Assembly: GCA_002197995.1 (NCBI GenBank)
Contig: NGZR01000002.1
Location: 6,138,001-6,202,000, forward strand
Direction of reading: 5' to 3'
Origin: Gaeumannomyces sp. JS-464
Taxonomy: Eukaryota > Ascomycota > Sordariomycetes > Magnaporthales > Magnaporthaceae
Length of the DNA stretch: 64,000 nt
A program made the position numbers and the translations under genes. Shown here one piece after another: positions 24,861 through 36,412 of this stretch (position 1 is its first letter; the number at the start of each line of letters is the position of its first letter). The notes under the pieces were generated by a model. It saw only the letters and a program-made list of their open reading frames with translations. It ran no database searches and was not told the origin of the DNA.

Positions 24861-25697
24861 GCGCGCGCGGCGTCTCGCGTGAGAAAAAGAAAGAGACGCA
24901 GGGAAGTGGAACAATGACGGGGAAAAAAGTATGGCAGATGTGTGATATCGGAAACGGTCGCACGTAGGGGAGAGGGATAAGAATTTGGAGATGGCGGTGC
25001 TGGTCGGGTCTTGTTGTTCGCTCTTGGAGGGACCTCCAGCGTCCTTGATCAAAAAGTATTTCAGGGGTCCGGCGTGTCGTAGCTTCAATTCGGTTTCAGT
25101 GCTTTCTCGTGTCAATCGGTCCTGGGCAGCACCGGAGAAATCGGTATCCTGATGATGTTGGAAGCTCACGTCGTTGTGAACATTAATTTGTCGCCAAGTC
25201 TGTCGTTGATCCGGTCTGTATCCACAGATTGGGCCACACCACGCCGCCCGAGGCGACGTGGACGTTCCGCAGATGAGGCGACAATCCCGGGATTCCAGGG
25301 TGGGTACGCTACTCGCGGGGCCGCGGATGCGCGTATGTACCTGGCCCGCATCTGGTAGGCACATGTACCCGCATATGGCATATGTCGGTGCTGCGGGCCC
25401 ATCCACGTGGAGGAGCGACCTAGGTACCTGCACTCTACCTAGGTACCGACGCTCCACATTGCTTGATAAGAATTGATAAGAATGGCGTTCCTGGGAACTC
25501 GGTACTTTTCACCGACGCAGCAGACAGGCCCCGTCCTCTGCGCCAGCCGCAAAACACAACAACAGACAAGTGCCCGTTACGAAATCGCAGCGAGCCGTGT
25601 TTGGAACCGCCAGCCCGCCTGTCGCCAGATCGAGGTAGGTGCCTCGAGCTAGATATCCGCCGCCGCCCGGGCACGTCAGTCGCATTTCTGATACAGG
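24861..25697. other. Divergent promoter region, PTM1 / CYP8
   Basis: The 0.84 kb between the two start codons contains two TACCTAGGTA-like palindromes at about 25419-25446. No coding sequence is supported. Confidence 0.5.
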
Positions 25698-27500
25698 ATG
25701 GGCAAGGGCACAGACAAGCTCTACATCACGCACTCCGAATGGAGCTCATCCGACTCCTTTTCGGCGAGCGCGGGGGCGCGCGCAAACCCGCGTGAGGGCC
25801 GCCTGAGGAGGCTACCATTCAACTTCTGCGCCGCCAGCCTCCAGCCGTTCAAGAACCCCGTCTGCACGCGTGACGGCACCGTCTTCGATGTCGAGGTCAT
25901 CGGCGCCTGGCTCCAAAAGAACAGCACGAACCCCGTCACCGGCGCGCCGCTTGCGCCAAAGGACCTCATCAAGCTTAACTTCACCCGCAACGCCGACTCT
26001 GCCAGTGACGGCCAGGGCGGCGACCTGATCGACCCCATATCGTACAAGGTCTTGACCGACAATACCCACATCGTCGCTGTCAGGCACGGCTCTTACGCAA
26101 ACGTCTTCTCCTGGGACACCATCGAGCGGATGAACATCAAGTCCAAGATGTGGCGCGATCTTGTTGACGACGAAGAGTTTTCTCGCGCCGATATAATCAC
26201 CCTGCAGGACCCCCAGGACGCTGCTGGACGGGACCTGTCTCGCTTCAAGCACCTGCGCGACGGTGGCGATGCCATCCTCACTCCTGAGCAGGAGGAGGAG
26301 AGGAGGGCTGGGGACATCAATGTCGCCGCCTTGGGAACCATGGGCGAAAAGGCCCTGAAGGCCAAGGAGGCCGTCGAGAGGGCGCGCCAACTCAGGGCCT
26401 CGGGCGGCGACGTGAACGCGTCAGGGAGCAAGAGCCTGGCCAGGACGACAACAGCTGCGGATACCCAGCGGCCCGCGCGGCCGGTCGTTGGCGCCACCAC
26501 GCACGCGCGCGCAAAGAACGCCGCTGTGTACACGACGGGCAAGGCCGCCGCGAGCTTTACGAGCACCAGCCTGACGCCCGTGACCAGCGGCGAGAGGGCG
26601 GTGATGTCGGACGAGGAGTGGATGCTCAAACCCAAGCGCGTCAAGAACCAGGGCTATGCGAGAATAGAGACAAACTACGGAGACCTCACCATCGAGCTGC
26701 ATACCGATACGGCGCCCAAGGCCGTCTGGAACTTCGTGAAGCTCTCGCAAAAGGGCTACTACAAGGGCGTGTCCTTCCACAGGAACATCAAGAATTTTAT
26801 GATTCAGGTATGTCGCCACCATGGATATATATGCATGGCGGGTGGTGCTAACACGTCGTAACTTCAAGACCGGCGACCCTTCAGGCACAGGCAGGGGTGG
26901 CGCCAGCATATGGGGGAAGAATTTTGAGGACGAGTTTGACGGGCCGCGCACGCACTCGTCGAGGGGCGTGGTAAGCATGGCGAACAAGGGCAAAAACACG
27001 AACTCGAGCCAGTTCTTCATCACCTACCGAGCGACCAAACATCTGGACCGGAAGCACACAATATTCGGCCGGGTCGTGGACGGCATGGACGTGCTCGCAA
27101 AACTTGAGGATGTGCCGACGGACGGATCCGACAGGCCCCTCAATAAGATCATCATGAAGGACGTGGCCGTCTTCGTCGACCCGTTCGAGGAGTTCCTCAA
27201 GGAAACAGGTCTTCAGGAGAAGGCCGAGGCAGAAAAGTCCGATATGCTGCAGCGCGGGACCGACGATGACAAGGTCACATGGACAGGCAAGCGCATCCGA
27301 CGAGACGATGGAAGCCCACTGGTCTCCGGCAACAGCGGCGCGGGCAAAGTTGGCAAATACCTCAACTGGCGGAACAGGAAACAGCCCGGGATGGCGATGG
27401 CCAGGACGCCGGCGCCGGTATAAACGATGATGATTCCTGGGCAGCCCCCGAACCAAAGAAGAGGAAAGTCGGTGGATTTGGGAATTTCGATAATTGGTAA
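25698..27500 (+). CDS. U-box peptidyl-prolyl cis-trans isomerase, CYP8/PPIL2-like
   Basis: This is a nuclear cyclophilin with an N-terminal U-box; animal and plant relatives associate with the spliceosome and can act as E3 ligases. The start [15 protein letters not shown] is typical of the family. The U-box follows (about residues 38-115, [20 protein letters not shown]...[13 protein letters not shown]). After a linker the cyclophilin domain begins near nt 26650 with [42 protein letters not shown] and [12 protein letters not shown]. The intron is 26808-26868. The written frame stops early at about 27421, but the family-typical tail [14 protein letters not shown] ends at 27500 in another frame, so a small indel lies at about 27375-27410. 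Corrected length is about 580 residues. Confidence 0.9.
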
Positions 27501-27569
27501 ACAGCTATATACAGTTTATCATCGACGGACAAGGCGCGAGGGGATCCCTCTCGTGTTATTATCGACATA

Positions 27570-29807
27570 TCATACAACTTCTTCTCGGCTTTCCCCTGGT
27601 TCCTGCAAAAACGGGAGCTCCATCCAACGCGGAATGACACGCCGGTTCTGCATAATAGAGGCTATCGCCTTGGCTTGTTGCAGGCCGGACCCCCTGTATA
27701 TCTCCTGCAGCCTGTTGATACAGTAAGTCTTCATAGTGGGTGAGCATACTGAGGACATGCCAACATGGTACAGGGGCCAGACAATGTTGTTGCCGGCCGA
27801 GGCTAGCAGCATCAGGCGATGAGTCTCTTCGTCGGGGTCTCGACTTCGGGTGGGGTTCAATAGGGTAGGGCCGCTATCGTCAAGGACGCGGTCCGCGGCG
27901 GGGATCGCTGCGAGGTCCGGGGAACGGCAGGTGAAAGCGGGTACGCTGCCCGGCGAGGGAGCAGGCGCCGGCTGCCCGCGTCGCGCGTGGGGTGGCGGAG
28001 CACGGACCTCGACGGTGGCGATGGGAGTGATAGCCCAGGAAGAGTAGGGTTGGCGAGCAGGCCCAGGGCCTGAGGCACGCTGGCCACTATTGCGCGGCAC
28101 AGCTTTGGGAGCCTTGCCCTGGCGGCCGCAAACGCGGCGGCGTGTCGAGGCGGGACACAGGCCGGGTCGACGTTCCGGTACCGGCTATGTATCTCGGTCA
28201 GGATGGTCTCGAGGATGAGCAGGCGACAGGAACGGAAACCATTCCAGATGGCGACCTTGCCCATGTTGGGGTAAACATGGCAGATACCGTCCAGGACGTC
28301 CTTGTGCGGGTGGGGGAGGCGCAGGGTGCGGTAGCGGTAGCTGGAGGGCAGATTGGCGATGACGCGCTCGAAGTCGTCGTCCATCTTGATGAGTCGTTCT
28401 ATGACAGCCTCGGGCGTGTTCAGGCTGCCGCTCCGGACCTCGTGGCGGAACTCGAGCACTCTGTAGATGGGCATGGACACCTCTATGCGCGACTCGGGGG
28501 CGTTGAGCGACTTGAACTGGCGCGACAGCTCGGCGCGCAGGTCCAGCACCGACTGGGGCATGGGCACGCCCTGCTGGATGCAGCTCAGGATGACGGTCTG
28601 GCAGAGCATCATGAACATCTTGATGCCGGCGCGGGTGCGAAACTGGGCAACGCCACGGATCTTGGCCAGGGCGGCCGCGCCGTTGACGTGCTCGTGCCAG
28701 GCCTTGACTGTGCCGCTGACTGTGCGGGCGTCGCGGTCGGCGATCATCTCGAACAAGCCGAGGATCAGGATGGAGAGCATGGTGGTGTCCTTGACGGCCT
28801 CGTCGGGCACGCGGAGGGAGGTGTTGATCAGGCGCAGGGCGGTGCCATAGCTCTTCCTGGCGCTGTCCATGACCTCGCCGGAGCGCGTCATGTTGGCCAG
28901 GCCGGCCAGGCCGACGGCGGTCATGCTGGCCATGACGCTGTCGATCTCGCCGAGTCCGTGGGGCGTGTCTGACAGGCTCCGGGGCCTCCACACGTCGTAG
29001 ATGAAGTCGAATCTTTGGTGGCATGCCTTCTCGTCGATAGCGACGAAGCGGGAGAAGAAGAAGGCGGTTCCCCGCTCCTGATAGGTCGGGTTCAGTGCGT
29101 ACGTGACCGAGGGCGGCCTGTGCCAGCCTGTGCCGCGGGCCACGGCGGGCGGCGCTGACAGCTGAAGCAGGGATGCCGGGTCCCGGGACGAACAGGCGGG
29201 TCGCGTCAGGACGGACAGCCCCCTGGAGCCATTGGGCTCGGGGGACACGCTGCCAGACTCTGACGCCGTCAGGGAGCCGGCGGCCGACAACGGCTGGTCG
29301 GGGGATGCGCCAACGATGACATCGGCATCCCTCCGGCGAGCCTTGGCCTTGGCCTTTTTGATAACGTGCGAACTCTCATCTCGGAACATGAGATCCACCT
29401 GGTTGCGATAGCCTGGACATTCTGCCTGCCTCTTTTCACACTGGCCGCAGGCAGGCTCCCGCTGGTCACACTATGGAGCGTCAGCAGGAGGAGGGAGAAA
29501 AGGGGTGCGCTGAGGGGAAGGGGCTATCTGATCGAGACAAAGCACTGGACAAATGGTGTCACGCCGCGCTGCGCTGATCGCCGCGACGGGCGCCGGGTGC
29601 AGGGACCGAGAGCGAGTTGTGTTCCATGGGCAGGGAGTAGGAGGCTGCGTGGATGGCGAGTAGGAATAGGGGGGGGGGGGGGGGGGGGGGTCGGAGTAGA
29701 GGGAGCTAGATTGGTAGACTATGTGGTTGGCTGGTCTAATGGCGTACCTTAATTTTGCGCTCGCGGCAATTCGAGCAGCCTTTGGAGGGCTTCCCGCAGT
29801 ACACCAT
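27570..29807 (-). CDS. Zn2Cys6 fungal transcription factor
   Basis: Exon 1 (29807-29748) encodes MVYCGKPSKGCSNCRERKIK and exon 2 starts CDQREPACGQCEKRQAECPG, together a complete C-x2-C-x6-C-x5-C-x2-C-x6-C binuclear zinc cluster. The 277-bp intron 29471-29747 splits the cluster and contains a G22 run. After the cluster come a basic stretch (KKAKAKARRRD), a Ser/Pro linker, and a long helical regulatory region like the fungal-specific TF domain (VWRPRSLSD, LILGLFEMIADRDARTVSG, WHEHVNGAAALAKIRG). The main frame changes near 28050; the downstream frame carries the C-terminal half with ASAGNNIVWPLYHVG, ending at 27570. It is tail-to-tail with CYP8, about 70 bp apart. Its target pathway cannot be inferred. 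Confidence 0.83.
29669..29690. repeat. G22 homopolymer in intron
   Basis: Run of 22 G on the plus strand, so C22 in the intron of the minus-strand Zn2Cys6 gene. The length is probably unstable or inexact. Confidence 0.85.
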
Positions 29808-29867
29808 GGCGCGGAGAGAGGCGTCTTGCTCTCAGACGCCGGCAAAGGTGGCTTGCTAGCTGCCTGC

Positions 29868-29914
29868 AGGCAGGCGGGCAGGCAGGCAGGCGGGCAAGCA
29901 GGCAAGCAGGCAGG
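29868..29914. repeat. CAGG/CGGG tetranucleotide repeat
   Basis: About 12 imperfect tandem copies of (C/A)AGG/CGGG beginning at gcaggcaggcgggcaggcag, immediately upstream of the Zn2Cys6 gene start. Confidence 0.8.
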
Positions 29915-30147
29915 TATGTCACCAGGCGGCCCTACCTCGCATAGGGAGACGGACAAGTCAGCTATTGTGGGCTAGGTCCAGCGCACCCGATGCACTTGAT
30001 CTGCTTTTCTCGACCGTCATCGGCGGCGAGCACTGGGGGTCTCTGGACGAAGAGGTCGGGATTCAAATGGAACGCGAGGAGCCGTCGCGACCGGGTGGCG
30101 CAGCCGGGCAGTCTCTTTCAGCTCGCCCATGCCGGGGCAAAATGACG

Positions 30148-30154
<7 letters not shown>

Positions 30155-30182
<28 letters not shown>
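30155..30182. repeat. (AG)n microsatellite
   Basis: About 14 tandem AG units followed by A-rich sequence. Confidence 0.85.
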
Positions 30183-30187
<5 letters not shown>

Positions 30188-30440
30188 ATAAAAATAAAAA
30201 AAAAGCCGAGGTCAGATGTCGCCATCGCTCCGAATCCACCGGATTGGAGGGTGGCCGATGGCTGTGAAGCCAGGGCGTTGACCAACGAGAGGTGCAGCTA
30301 CAGGGAGGCGATCGTCGCTGCTATTTTGGGATTTCGACCTGCAGCTCCTGTAAACTGCTCAACCATGTTGGACACCCAGAAGCTTGTAAAGGATGTAATT
30401 CATATAAAACCAAATACGCGATAATATATGTGTGTATAGC

Positions 30441-30460
30441 ATATATATATATATATATAT
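30441..30460. repeat. (AT)n microsatellite
   Basis: Ten AT units in an otherwise GC-rich region. Confidence 0.85.
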
Positions 30461-31341
30461 CTAAAAGGATATGTAAATCGGGGAAGGGTACAGGAACTAG
30501 CAAAGGATATAGGAACAGCAATGGAGACATGTGAACGCGACAAGTTGGGGTAATGGGTTACAGTTAGAGCGTTATCGGACTGCCAACACGGGCAAACCCC
30601 TTCAAATTGGCACGTTGCATTTGCCTGCTGCCTTCGTAGCGTTGTCACCTCCTCCTGGAGTCCTCGGCTCGGTCCGTCGGTCGACGACTCTGATCGATGT
30701 CCTGCCCACCGACGCACCTAGCCTGCCGAGTAATCGCCTGCCTACACGGGTGTGCATGTCAAGTAGGTCGGGGCTAGGCTGACCTAGTAGATGCGAGTAC
30801 GAGGTGGCAGCAACCTGCCAGCCGCGCGGCCGTCCGTCTGTCACTGCCGTGCAGTCGACATGTGAAGAGGGCCTAGCTCCTCGCCCTCCCACTGGCGGCC
30901 GACTAGCGGCAGCATACGCAACCGCGATGGCTTCGACTAGCGGCGCACTTCTGAACAGCCTGGGCTTTGCTCGGCTATGCCCGCTGTCGTGGTTTCCGCC
31001 CTGCTAGCAGCTGCCAATGATGTCTGGTATGGCTAGCTAAGCTGATAGGTATGGATAGGTTAGTATAGATAAAGAGATGCACGGTATGATCCAGACATAT
31101 TCACTAAAGGGGCAGCTTTACTAAAAGAGGATGATAGTCTGGCTCACGTTCGTCCTCGCTGTTCTATTTGTTCTATTTTTCACCCTTTTTCCCCTCACCC
31201 GTCACCTTGCACTTATCTATATCACCACTCTCGTCCGCACCATCACCAGGCTCACTCGCAGACTTGCACGCCCGTATAGCCTCGTCTCCGCGATCGCCGT
31301 GGCACGTTGTCTTTGGAAGCACCCGCCTCGGAGTAGCAACA

Positions 31342-32214
31342 ATGGCCCAGCTGACCACACCCGACCGCATCTCGATCGCCGAGATATGCGTTTATACACC
31401 GTCGCTGGCCGTGGCTATCGTGCTAGCCATACGGCACGGCTTCCGGCGCTCATCGGGCTGGCTCTACCTGATTCTCTTCTCCGTCATGCGCCTGCTTGCG
31501 GCCTCGTTGCAGCTCGCCACTATCAACAGCCCCGGCAACATTGGCCTCATCGTCGGTGCCACGTCCCTGCAGGCCGCCGGGCTCTCGCCCCTGATACTCG
31601 TCTCGGTCGGCCTCCTCGGCCGCGTGTCAGCAAACATTGCCAAGAACACCAACGCAGCCGGGATTCACTCTCGCGTCTTCCGGCTGCTCCAGGTCGCCGT
31701 TCTGGTCGGCCTCATCCTGTCAATCGTCGGAGGGAACAAACTAGGCAGCGCCATCGGCGACCTCGAAGCCCAGCCTGGCGGCCCCGGCGGCGCCCTTAGC
31801 TCCCTGCAGACCCCGGATGAGTCGCGGGCTGGCATCGGCCTGATGCTGGCCGGCTTCGCCATCCTGGTCGGGGCCACTGCCGCCCTGTCGCTCCAGGCCC
31901 GGTCCATAGAGACGGGCGAACGGAGGGTGTTGGGCGCTGTCGCTGCCGCGCTCCCTTTCATCACTGTCCGCATTGTGTACTCGGCAATTGCGACGTACGA
32001 CTCGCCCAACAGGGACTTCCGCTGGTTCGACGCCGGCCCTTCGTATTACAGCTACCTTATCGGCATGGATGTTTGCATGGAGATGTGCGCCGTGCTCGTT
32101 TTCCTAACCGCTGGCTTGTTCATCCAACAACTGCGGACAGCCGTTCCGAACGATGTTCCTTGCACGCCCCCACCTGAATCTCGGGCGGCAAGCTATCGCC
32201 ACGCCGAGAAATAA
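31342..32214 (+). CDS. Fungal seven-TM membrane protein, DUF7702-like
   Basis: This is a single-exon gene of 290 residues. The start MAQLTTPDRISIAEICVYTP and the segment order match fungal integral membrane proteins now grouped as DUF7702. About seven hydrophobic segments are visible: SLAVAIVLAIRHG, WLYLILFSVMRLLAAS, IVGATSLQAAGLSPLILVSV, LLQVAVLVGLILSIVGG, IGLMLAGFAILVGATAAL, ALPFITVRIVYSAIATY and GMDVCMEMCAVLVFLTAGLF. The cytosolic tail is short. The frame is open upstream to 31168, but that part is CT-derived leader without membrane features, so the ATG at 31342 was chosen. Function of the family is unknown; no fused domain is seen. Confidence 0.8.
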   Translation: MAQLTTPDRISIAEICVYTPSLAVAIVLAIRHGFRRSSGWLYLILFSVMRLLAASLQLATINSPGNIGLIVGATSLQAAGLSPLILVSVGLLGRVSANIAKNTNAAGIHSRVFRLLQVAVLVGLILSIVGGNKLGSAIGDLEAQPGGPGGALSSLQTPDESRAGIGLMLAGFAILVGATAALSLQARSIETGERRVLGAVAAALPFITVRIVYSAIATYDSPNRDFRWFDAGPSYYSYLIGMDVCMEMCAVLVFLTAGLFIQQLRTAVPNDVPCTPPPESRAASYRHAEK

Positions 32215-32379
32215 TAGCGGATAACAGGAAGAGGAAGATATGTACGGGCAGATAGGGATGACGGCAAGAGGCAGTCTGGCCCATGAACAGTGCCATGGTA
32301 TAGACAGTGCGCATGGGGCTTCTCCTAAGGAAGAAACCCGAGCAGATATCTTCGGATCCAGGTTGGAAGAAATGGCGAT

Positions 32380-34423
32380 TTAAACATGGTTAGATAGGGT
32401 GTTTTTCCATATGCGCAACGGATAGGAATTACCCCTGTTTATGTGAGCGAGCAAGTACGAGAGCTTGATGGGAGGCATTCCAGGGAAATAGTTGTCCGCA
32501 GTAGATGCAGAAGGTACAAGGACACAACGTGGCCTAACGGGGCTACTCTCGGAGAAAAAAAGGGTTATACAGCGACATCGCGCCCCAAACCCGACGGGAC
32601 GGCGGTTGCCATTATTCTCTGGCAAGACAGCCATGACTTTGTATATCCTACCCATACCGTTCGGGCTACGATCTACGAGCCTCTTCCAGGCACGTTCGAC
32701 ATCAGCGGCCTTGGCTTGATCTGACCTGCTAGCGTTGGTCAGTGCCTCGGCCCGCTCCCGGATGCCCATCGCCTCGAGGAAGGTCCCTTGCTCGACGGGA
32801 CCGTGTACCTCAACGCCCTCGCTGGCTCGCGTGGCCGCCTCGGCGATGGCGGCAAAATCAACGTCGACACTCAGATCCGTGAGGCCAGGCTCGACAAAGG
32901 GGCTGACGCGCCGGTGCCGGCGAATGCCGCGAAGCGAGTTGATGGGCACCGTGCCGTCTCCCGGGCCATAGTCAAGAATGAGTGCCGCACCGCTAGGGCG
33001 AGCCTTTTGGGTGCTGAAGCGAGCCGCCGATGCGCAATGCTATGTCCGATGCGTAGAGGGCCGCGTCCGGGCACACCTCAATCAGCGCACCTGGTATCTG
33101 CCTCAGCGCCCTTAGCCGTGGTGATGACTCGGGAAGGTATCGCGAGTGTCGCGTTGCCACTGGAGACAGGGTCATCTGGAAGTCTGGTGGTGGCGTATTC
33201 CCGCGCAGGCTCATGGGTGTGCTGAGGCTGCCGTGCGTCGACCCCGGAGGGGATGGAGACACCACCATCTCACGCCACTCGAGCGCCGGCTTGCCAGCCT
33301 TGTCGGCGGGCGCGTCAGAAGGCTCGCGAGAAGACGGCACGGAGGCGTTGAGGAAGGCATGGATGGGCAGCGCATCAAAGAACTCGTGCGCCACTATGAA
33401 GGGAGTTTTGGCGGCGTCTAGAGACAGGAGCCGAGAGTCCGTATTAGGAGTTGCCTGTGCGAGCGCGGGGCAGGGGGCGGGGATGGAAAGTGTCGCCTCA
33501 CCATAGGGGATTGACTTGACCGTTTCTGTCCAGACGATGGGGATTCCCATGTGCTTGCAGACGCTATGGTAGCCAACCTTGGACTCGGTCATGGGCGCAT
33601 CTTCTCCACATAGCAGGTTCTTCTGCGACATCCTCAGCTCGGGGCTGGCCTCGACCATGTAGACGGCATCAATGGTTTGCGCCATGCTCCCGAATCTGCC
33701 CAGCGTCTGTCAGGAGACGGCGCGGTCAGCAAGCCGGCCGGTCGACTACACCAGACCTGCCGGACGGGCGAGGGCACCGGCTCAGGAGTCCAGCAGTCAA
33801 ACATACCCGGAGCATGTCGTCCATTAGAGTGCCCCTGCCTGGGCCGAGCTCGATGAGCTCGACACCACGGGCAGGGCGGCCCTGCGACATCCATTCGGCA
33901 ACGAACCAGATGGCGATGAGCTCGCCAAAAACCTGGGAGACCTCGGGCGACGTGACAAAGTCGCCCTTGACACCGAACTGGTCTCGGCCGTCCTCGAGAG
34001 CACCCGTGTAGTAGCCACCCAAGTCCGAGGTCAGGCACATGCGCATGAAGCTTGCAAGTGGGACCGGCCCAGTAGCCTGCTCGTGGGTCGATGTACTCCC
34101 GCGGGTTAATGACGGGAGCGGACTGTACTGCAAAGTGTGGGAGGGCTGTGTGGCCGACATACCGAGATGGCGGCAGCCAGCTGCTCAGCCAGTGGTGTTG
34201 ACCACTTTCGTTCCTGCGCGCCCGGCTGCTGTTGTTGTTGTTGCCGCTGCTGTGGCTGTTGCTGCTGCTGCTGCTGCTGCTGCTCTTGGCGGCAGTTGAC
34301 TGTGGGTGCCGTGAAGCTACGCAGGCCCAGTGGCGGCAGAGGCCGTAGCAGCGTCCTGGGGCGGCGGCAGAAGGCCTGCACGCTGCGCCTGGACACGATC
34401 AAGCGAGCGAACATGGGCCCCAT
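32380..34423 (-). CDS. Mitochondrial MidA/NDUFAF7-type protein arginine methyltransferase
   Basis: NDUFAF7 methylates a complex I subunit during assembly in the mitochondrial matrix. The N-terminus ([20 protein letters not shown]) is an evident targeting peptide. It is followed by a polyQ/PQ tract and then [15 protein letters not shown]. The methyltransferase domain shows [40 protein letters not shown], the SAM-binding [35 protein letters not shown] and [13 protein letters not shown]. Introns are 34077-34162 and 33707-33806. The frame breaks at the T4 run 33005-33008 (one extra base) and probably near 32575, where [20 protein letters not shown] should end; correcting it gives a stop at 32565 instead of 32380. 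It is tail-to-tail with the DUF7702 gene. Confidence 0.86.
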
Positions 34424-34879
34424 CTTTGCTTCTAAGCCCGCGATTCCATCTCGAGAAGGCTTTGTTCAACAAGGTCGTTAGCGGGGCGAAGTCTGTCGGT
34501 ATTTGTAGATGGCGATAACAGCAATTCGATGTTCATGGATGCTACCCACAACGGCAGCCAGGGTCCTGACACCCGGCACCGGCTCGTGCCAGCAGGGGAA
34601 GCTCAGCTCCAGCGTCTTCTTTGCATGTGCCTGCAGCTTGGCACCATCTGAAGCAGACGTCGTCCGACCTGCCAGTGGTGTGGCGCGCGAAAAAGCGGGG
34701 CACTGGGGGTGCTACGTGCATCTGCATCCACATGTACGCTACAGGCGGCACTCTGTCGGGGCCCGCCGCGCCGCCATCTAGCAGCCACCACCACTGCAAC
34801 CCGCCTGGCACCATCACACGCCGCCGTTCGTGCCGAGGCCCCCCCATTGCCACCCAGTCTACTGCAGCTCTTGCGCGCC
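34424..34879. other. Divergent promoter, NDUFAF7-like / CDK11-like
   Basis: Compact 456-bp shared region between two divergent start codons. No other feature is recognised. Confidence 0.5.
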
Positions 34880-36412
34880 ATGGCCAGCAAAACCTCGCGC
34901 TGGGCCGTCAGCGAGGAGGACTCGGCCAGAGCAAAGCAGGAACGCGAAGCCAAGCGCCGTCTCAAAGCCGAGAAGGCGGCGCAACGCAAGGCCGAGGACG
35001 CCGCCCGAGCCACGTCACAACCAGGGCCCGCACATGACCGCCTCCCTGCTGACTCTGGAAGCACCACCCGTGGCGACGGACCCCCGGCGAAGCGGCGTCG
35101 CCTCACCCCTGCCCCCGACGACGACGACGGCGGCGGCGGCAACAGTAACAACGAGAGCGAGGGAGATGGCGGCGCCCACAAGCTGCTGCGCATCCCTGCC
35201 CGCCGTTTCGACCACTGCGGCAGCGTCGAGGGTTTCGACAAGCTGAACGACATCGAGGAGGGCGCCTATGGATGGGTCGCCAGGGCCAAGGAGCTGAAGA
35301 CGGGCAAGATTGTCGCCCTCAAGAGACTAAAGGTCGACGCCAACAACCGGAGTGGCCTGCCCGTCACGGGCCTTCGCGAGATCCAAATCCTGAGAGACTG
35401 CAGTCACCGAAACGTGGTGACCATTCACGACGTTGTGGTCGGGGAAGATACGAGCAGGATCGAAAAGTCCGTACAAACTTCTCCTTTCCTCTCCGGCCGC
35501 CCACTCGGGCTGGCTGGCTGACCACTTTTACGCACAGGATCGCCTACTGACGACCCCTCCAGCATCTTCCTCGTGCTCGAATTCCTAGAACATGACCTCA
35601 AGAGCGTGCTCGAGGATATGCCAGAGCCCTTCCTGGCCTCGGAAATCAAGACGCTCCTGATACAGCTGGCATCGGGGGTCAGCTACCTCCATGACAACTT
35701 CATCCTGCACCGCGACCTCAAGACGTCCAACCTCCTGATGAACAACCGCGGGCAGCTCAAGATAGCAGACTTTGGGATGGCGAGGTACGTCGGCGACCCG
35801 CCCCCCAAGCTCACGCAGCTGGTGGTCACGCTCTGGTACCGCGCGCCCGAGCTGCTGCTGGGCACCGCCAGCTACGGCCAGGCCGTCGACATGTGGAGCG
35901 TCGGCTGCATTTTTGGCGAGCTCCTCACCCGCGAGCCCCTGCTCCAGGGCAAGAACGAGGTCGACGAGCTCACAAAGATCTTCGAGCTGTGCGGTGTCCC
36001 GACCGAGGACACCTGGCCGGGCTTCCGCCGCCTGCCCAACGCCCGCTCCCTACGCCTCCCGCCTGCCTCCTTGTCCACCGGCTCCCTCATAAGGGCCCGA
36101 TTCCCGCTGCTCACCGCGGCCGGTAGCGCCCTGCTTTCTGGCTTGCTCTCCCTTGATCCGGGCAGGAGGGTGACGGCCAAGGACATGTTGACGCACGACT
36201 ACTTCAAGCAGGACCCGAAGCCAAAGCGGGAGACCATGTTCCCTACATTCCCCAGCAAGGCCGGCCTGGAGAGGCGGAAGGCGCAGGGACACCCCAATGC
36301 TCCCGCCCGGGGCCGCCAGGTCACAGACCTTGGTGATGTAGACTTTAGCGGCATCTTTGCGAGGCGCGAGCGCGAAGAAAAAGGAGGCGGCTTCTCGCTT
36401 CGAATGGTCTAA
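34880..36412 (+). CDS. Cyclin-dependent kinase, CDK11/PITSLRE-type
   Basis: CDK11-type kinases act in transcription and pre-mRNA processing. The first 115 residues are charged (KQEREAKRRLKAEKAAQRKA) with a basic patch PPAKRRR and an Asp/Gly run. The kinase domain starts at FDKLNDIEEGAYGWVARA and has LKTGKIVALKRLK, the cyclin-binding helix GLPVTGLREIQIL (PITSLRE position), HRDLKTSNLLMNN, DFGMARYVGDPP, TQLVVTLWYRAPELLLG, DMWSVGCIFGELL and HDYF. The C-terminal RGRQVTDLGDVDFSGIFARR is shared by fungal orthologues. Exons 34880-35466 and 35563-36412 total 1437 nt = 478 residues plus stop, with no frame break. Intron boundaries are fixed by the conserved SRIE-NIFLVLEFLEHDLK join. Confidence 0.9.

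Larger units (their letters stand above)
29808..31341. other. Divergent intergenic region with microsatellites
   Basis: No gene is supported between the divergent Zn2Cys6 and DUF7702 genes. It holds CAGG/CGGG tetranucleotide repeats (29868-29914), an (AG)n tract (30155-30182) followed by A-rich sequence, and an (AT)n tract (30441-30460). The remainder is unremarkable. Confidence 0.5.

Noticed and set aside
29868..29914. CAGG/CGGG repeats as a CRISPR-like or minisatellite array with spacers
   Set aside because: Simple imperfect tetranucleotide repeat without spacers in a eukaryotic genome.
30210..30300. Sequence that on the minus strand looks loosely like a tRNA D-arm and anticodon arm (GTTGGTCAACGCCCTGGCTT)
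   Set aside because: No matching acceptor stem or TTCGAAT-like T-loop follows, so it does not fold as a complete tRNA.
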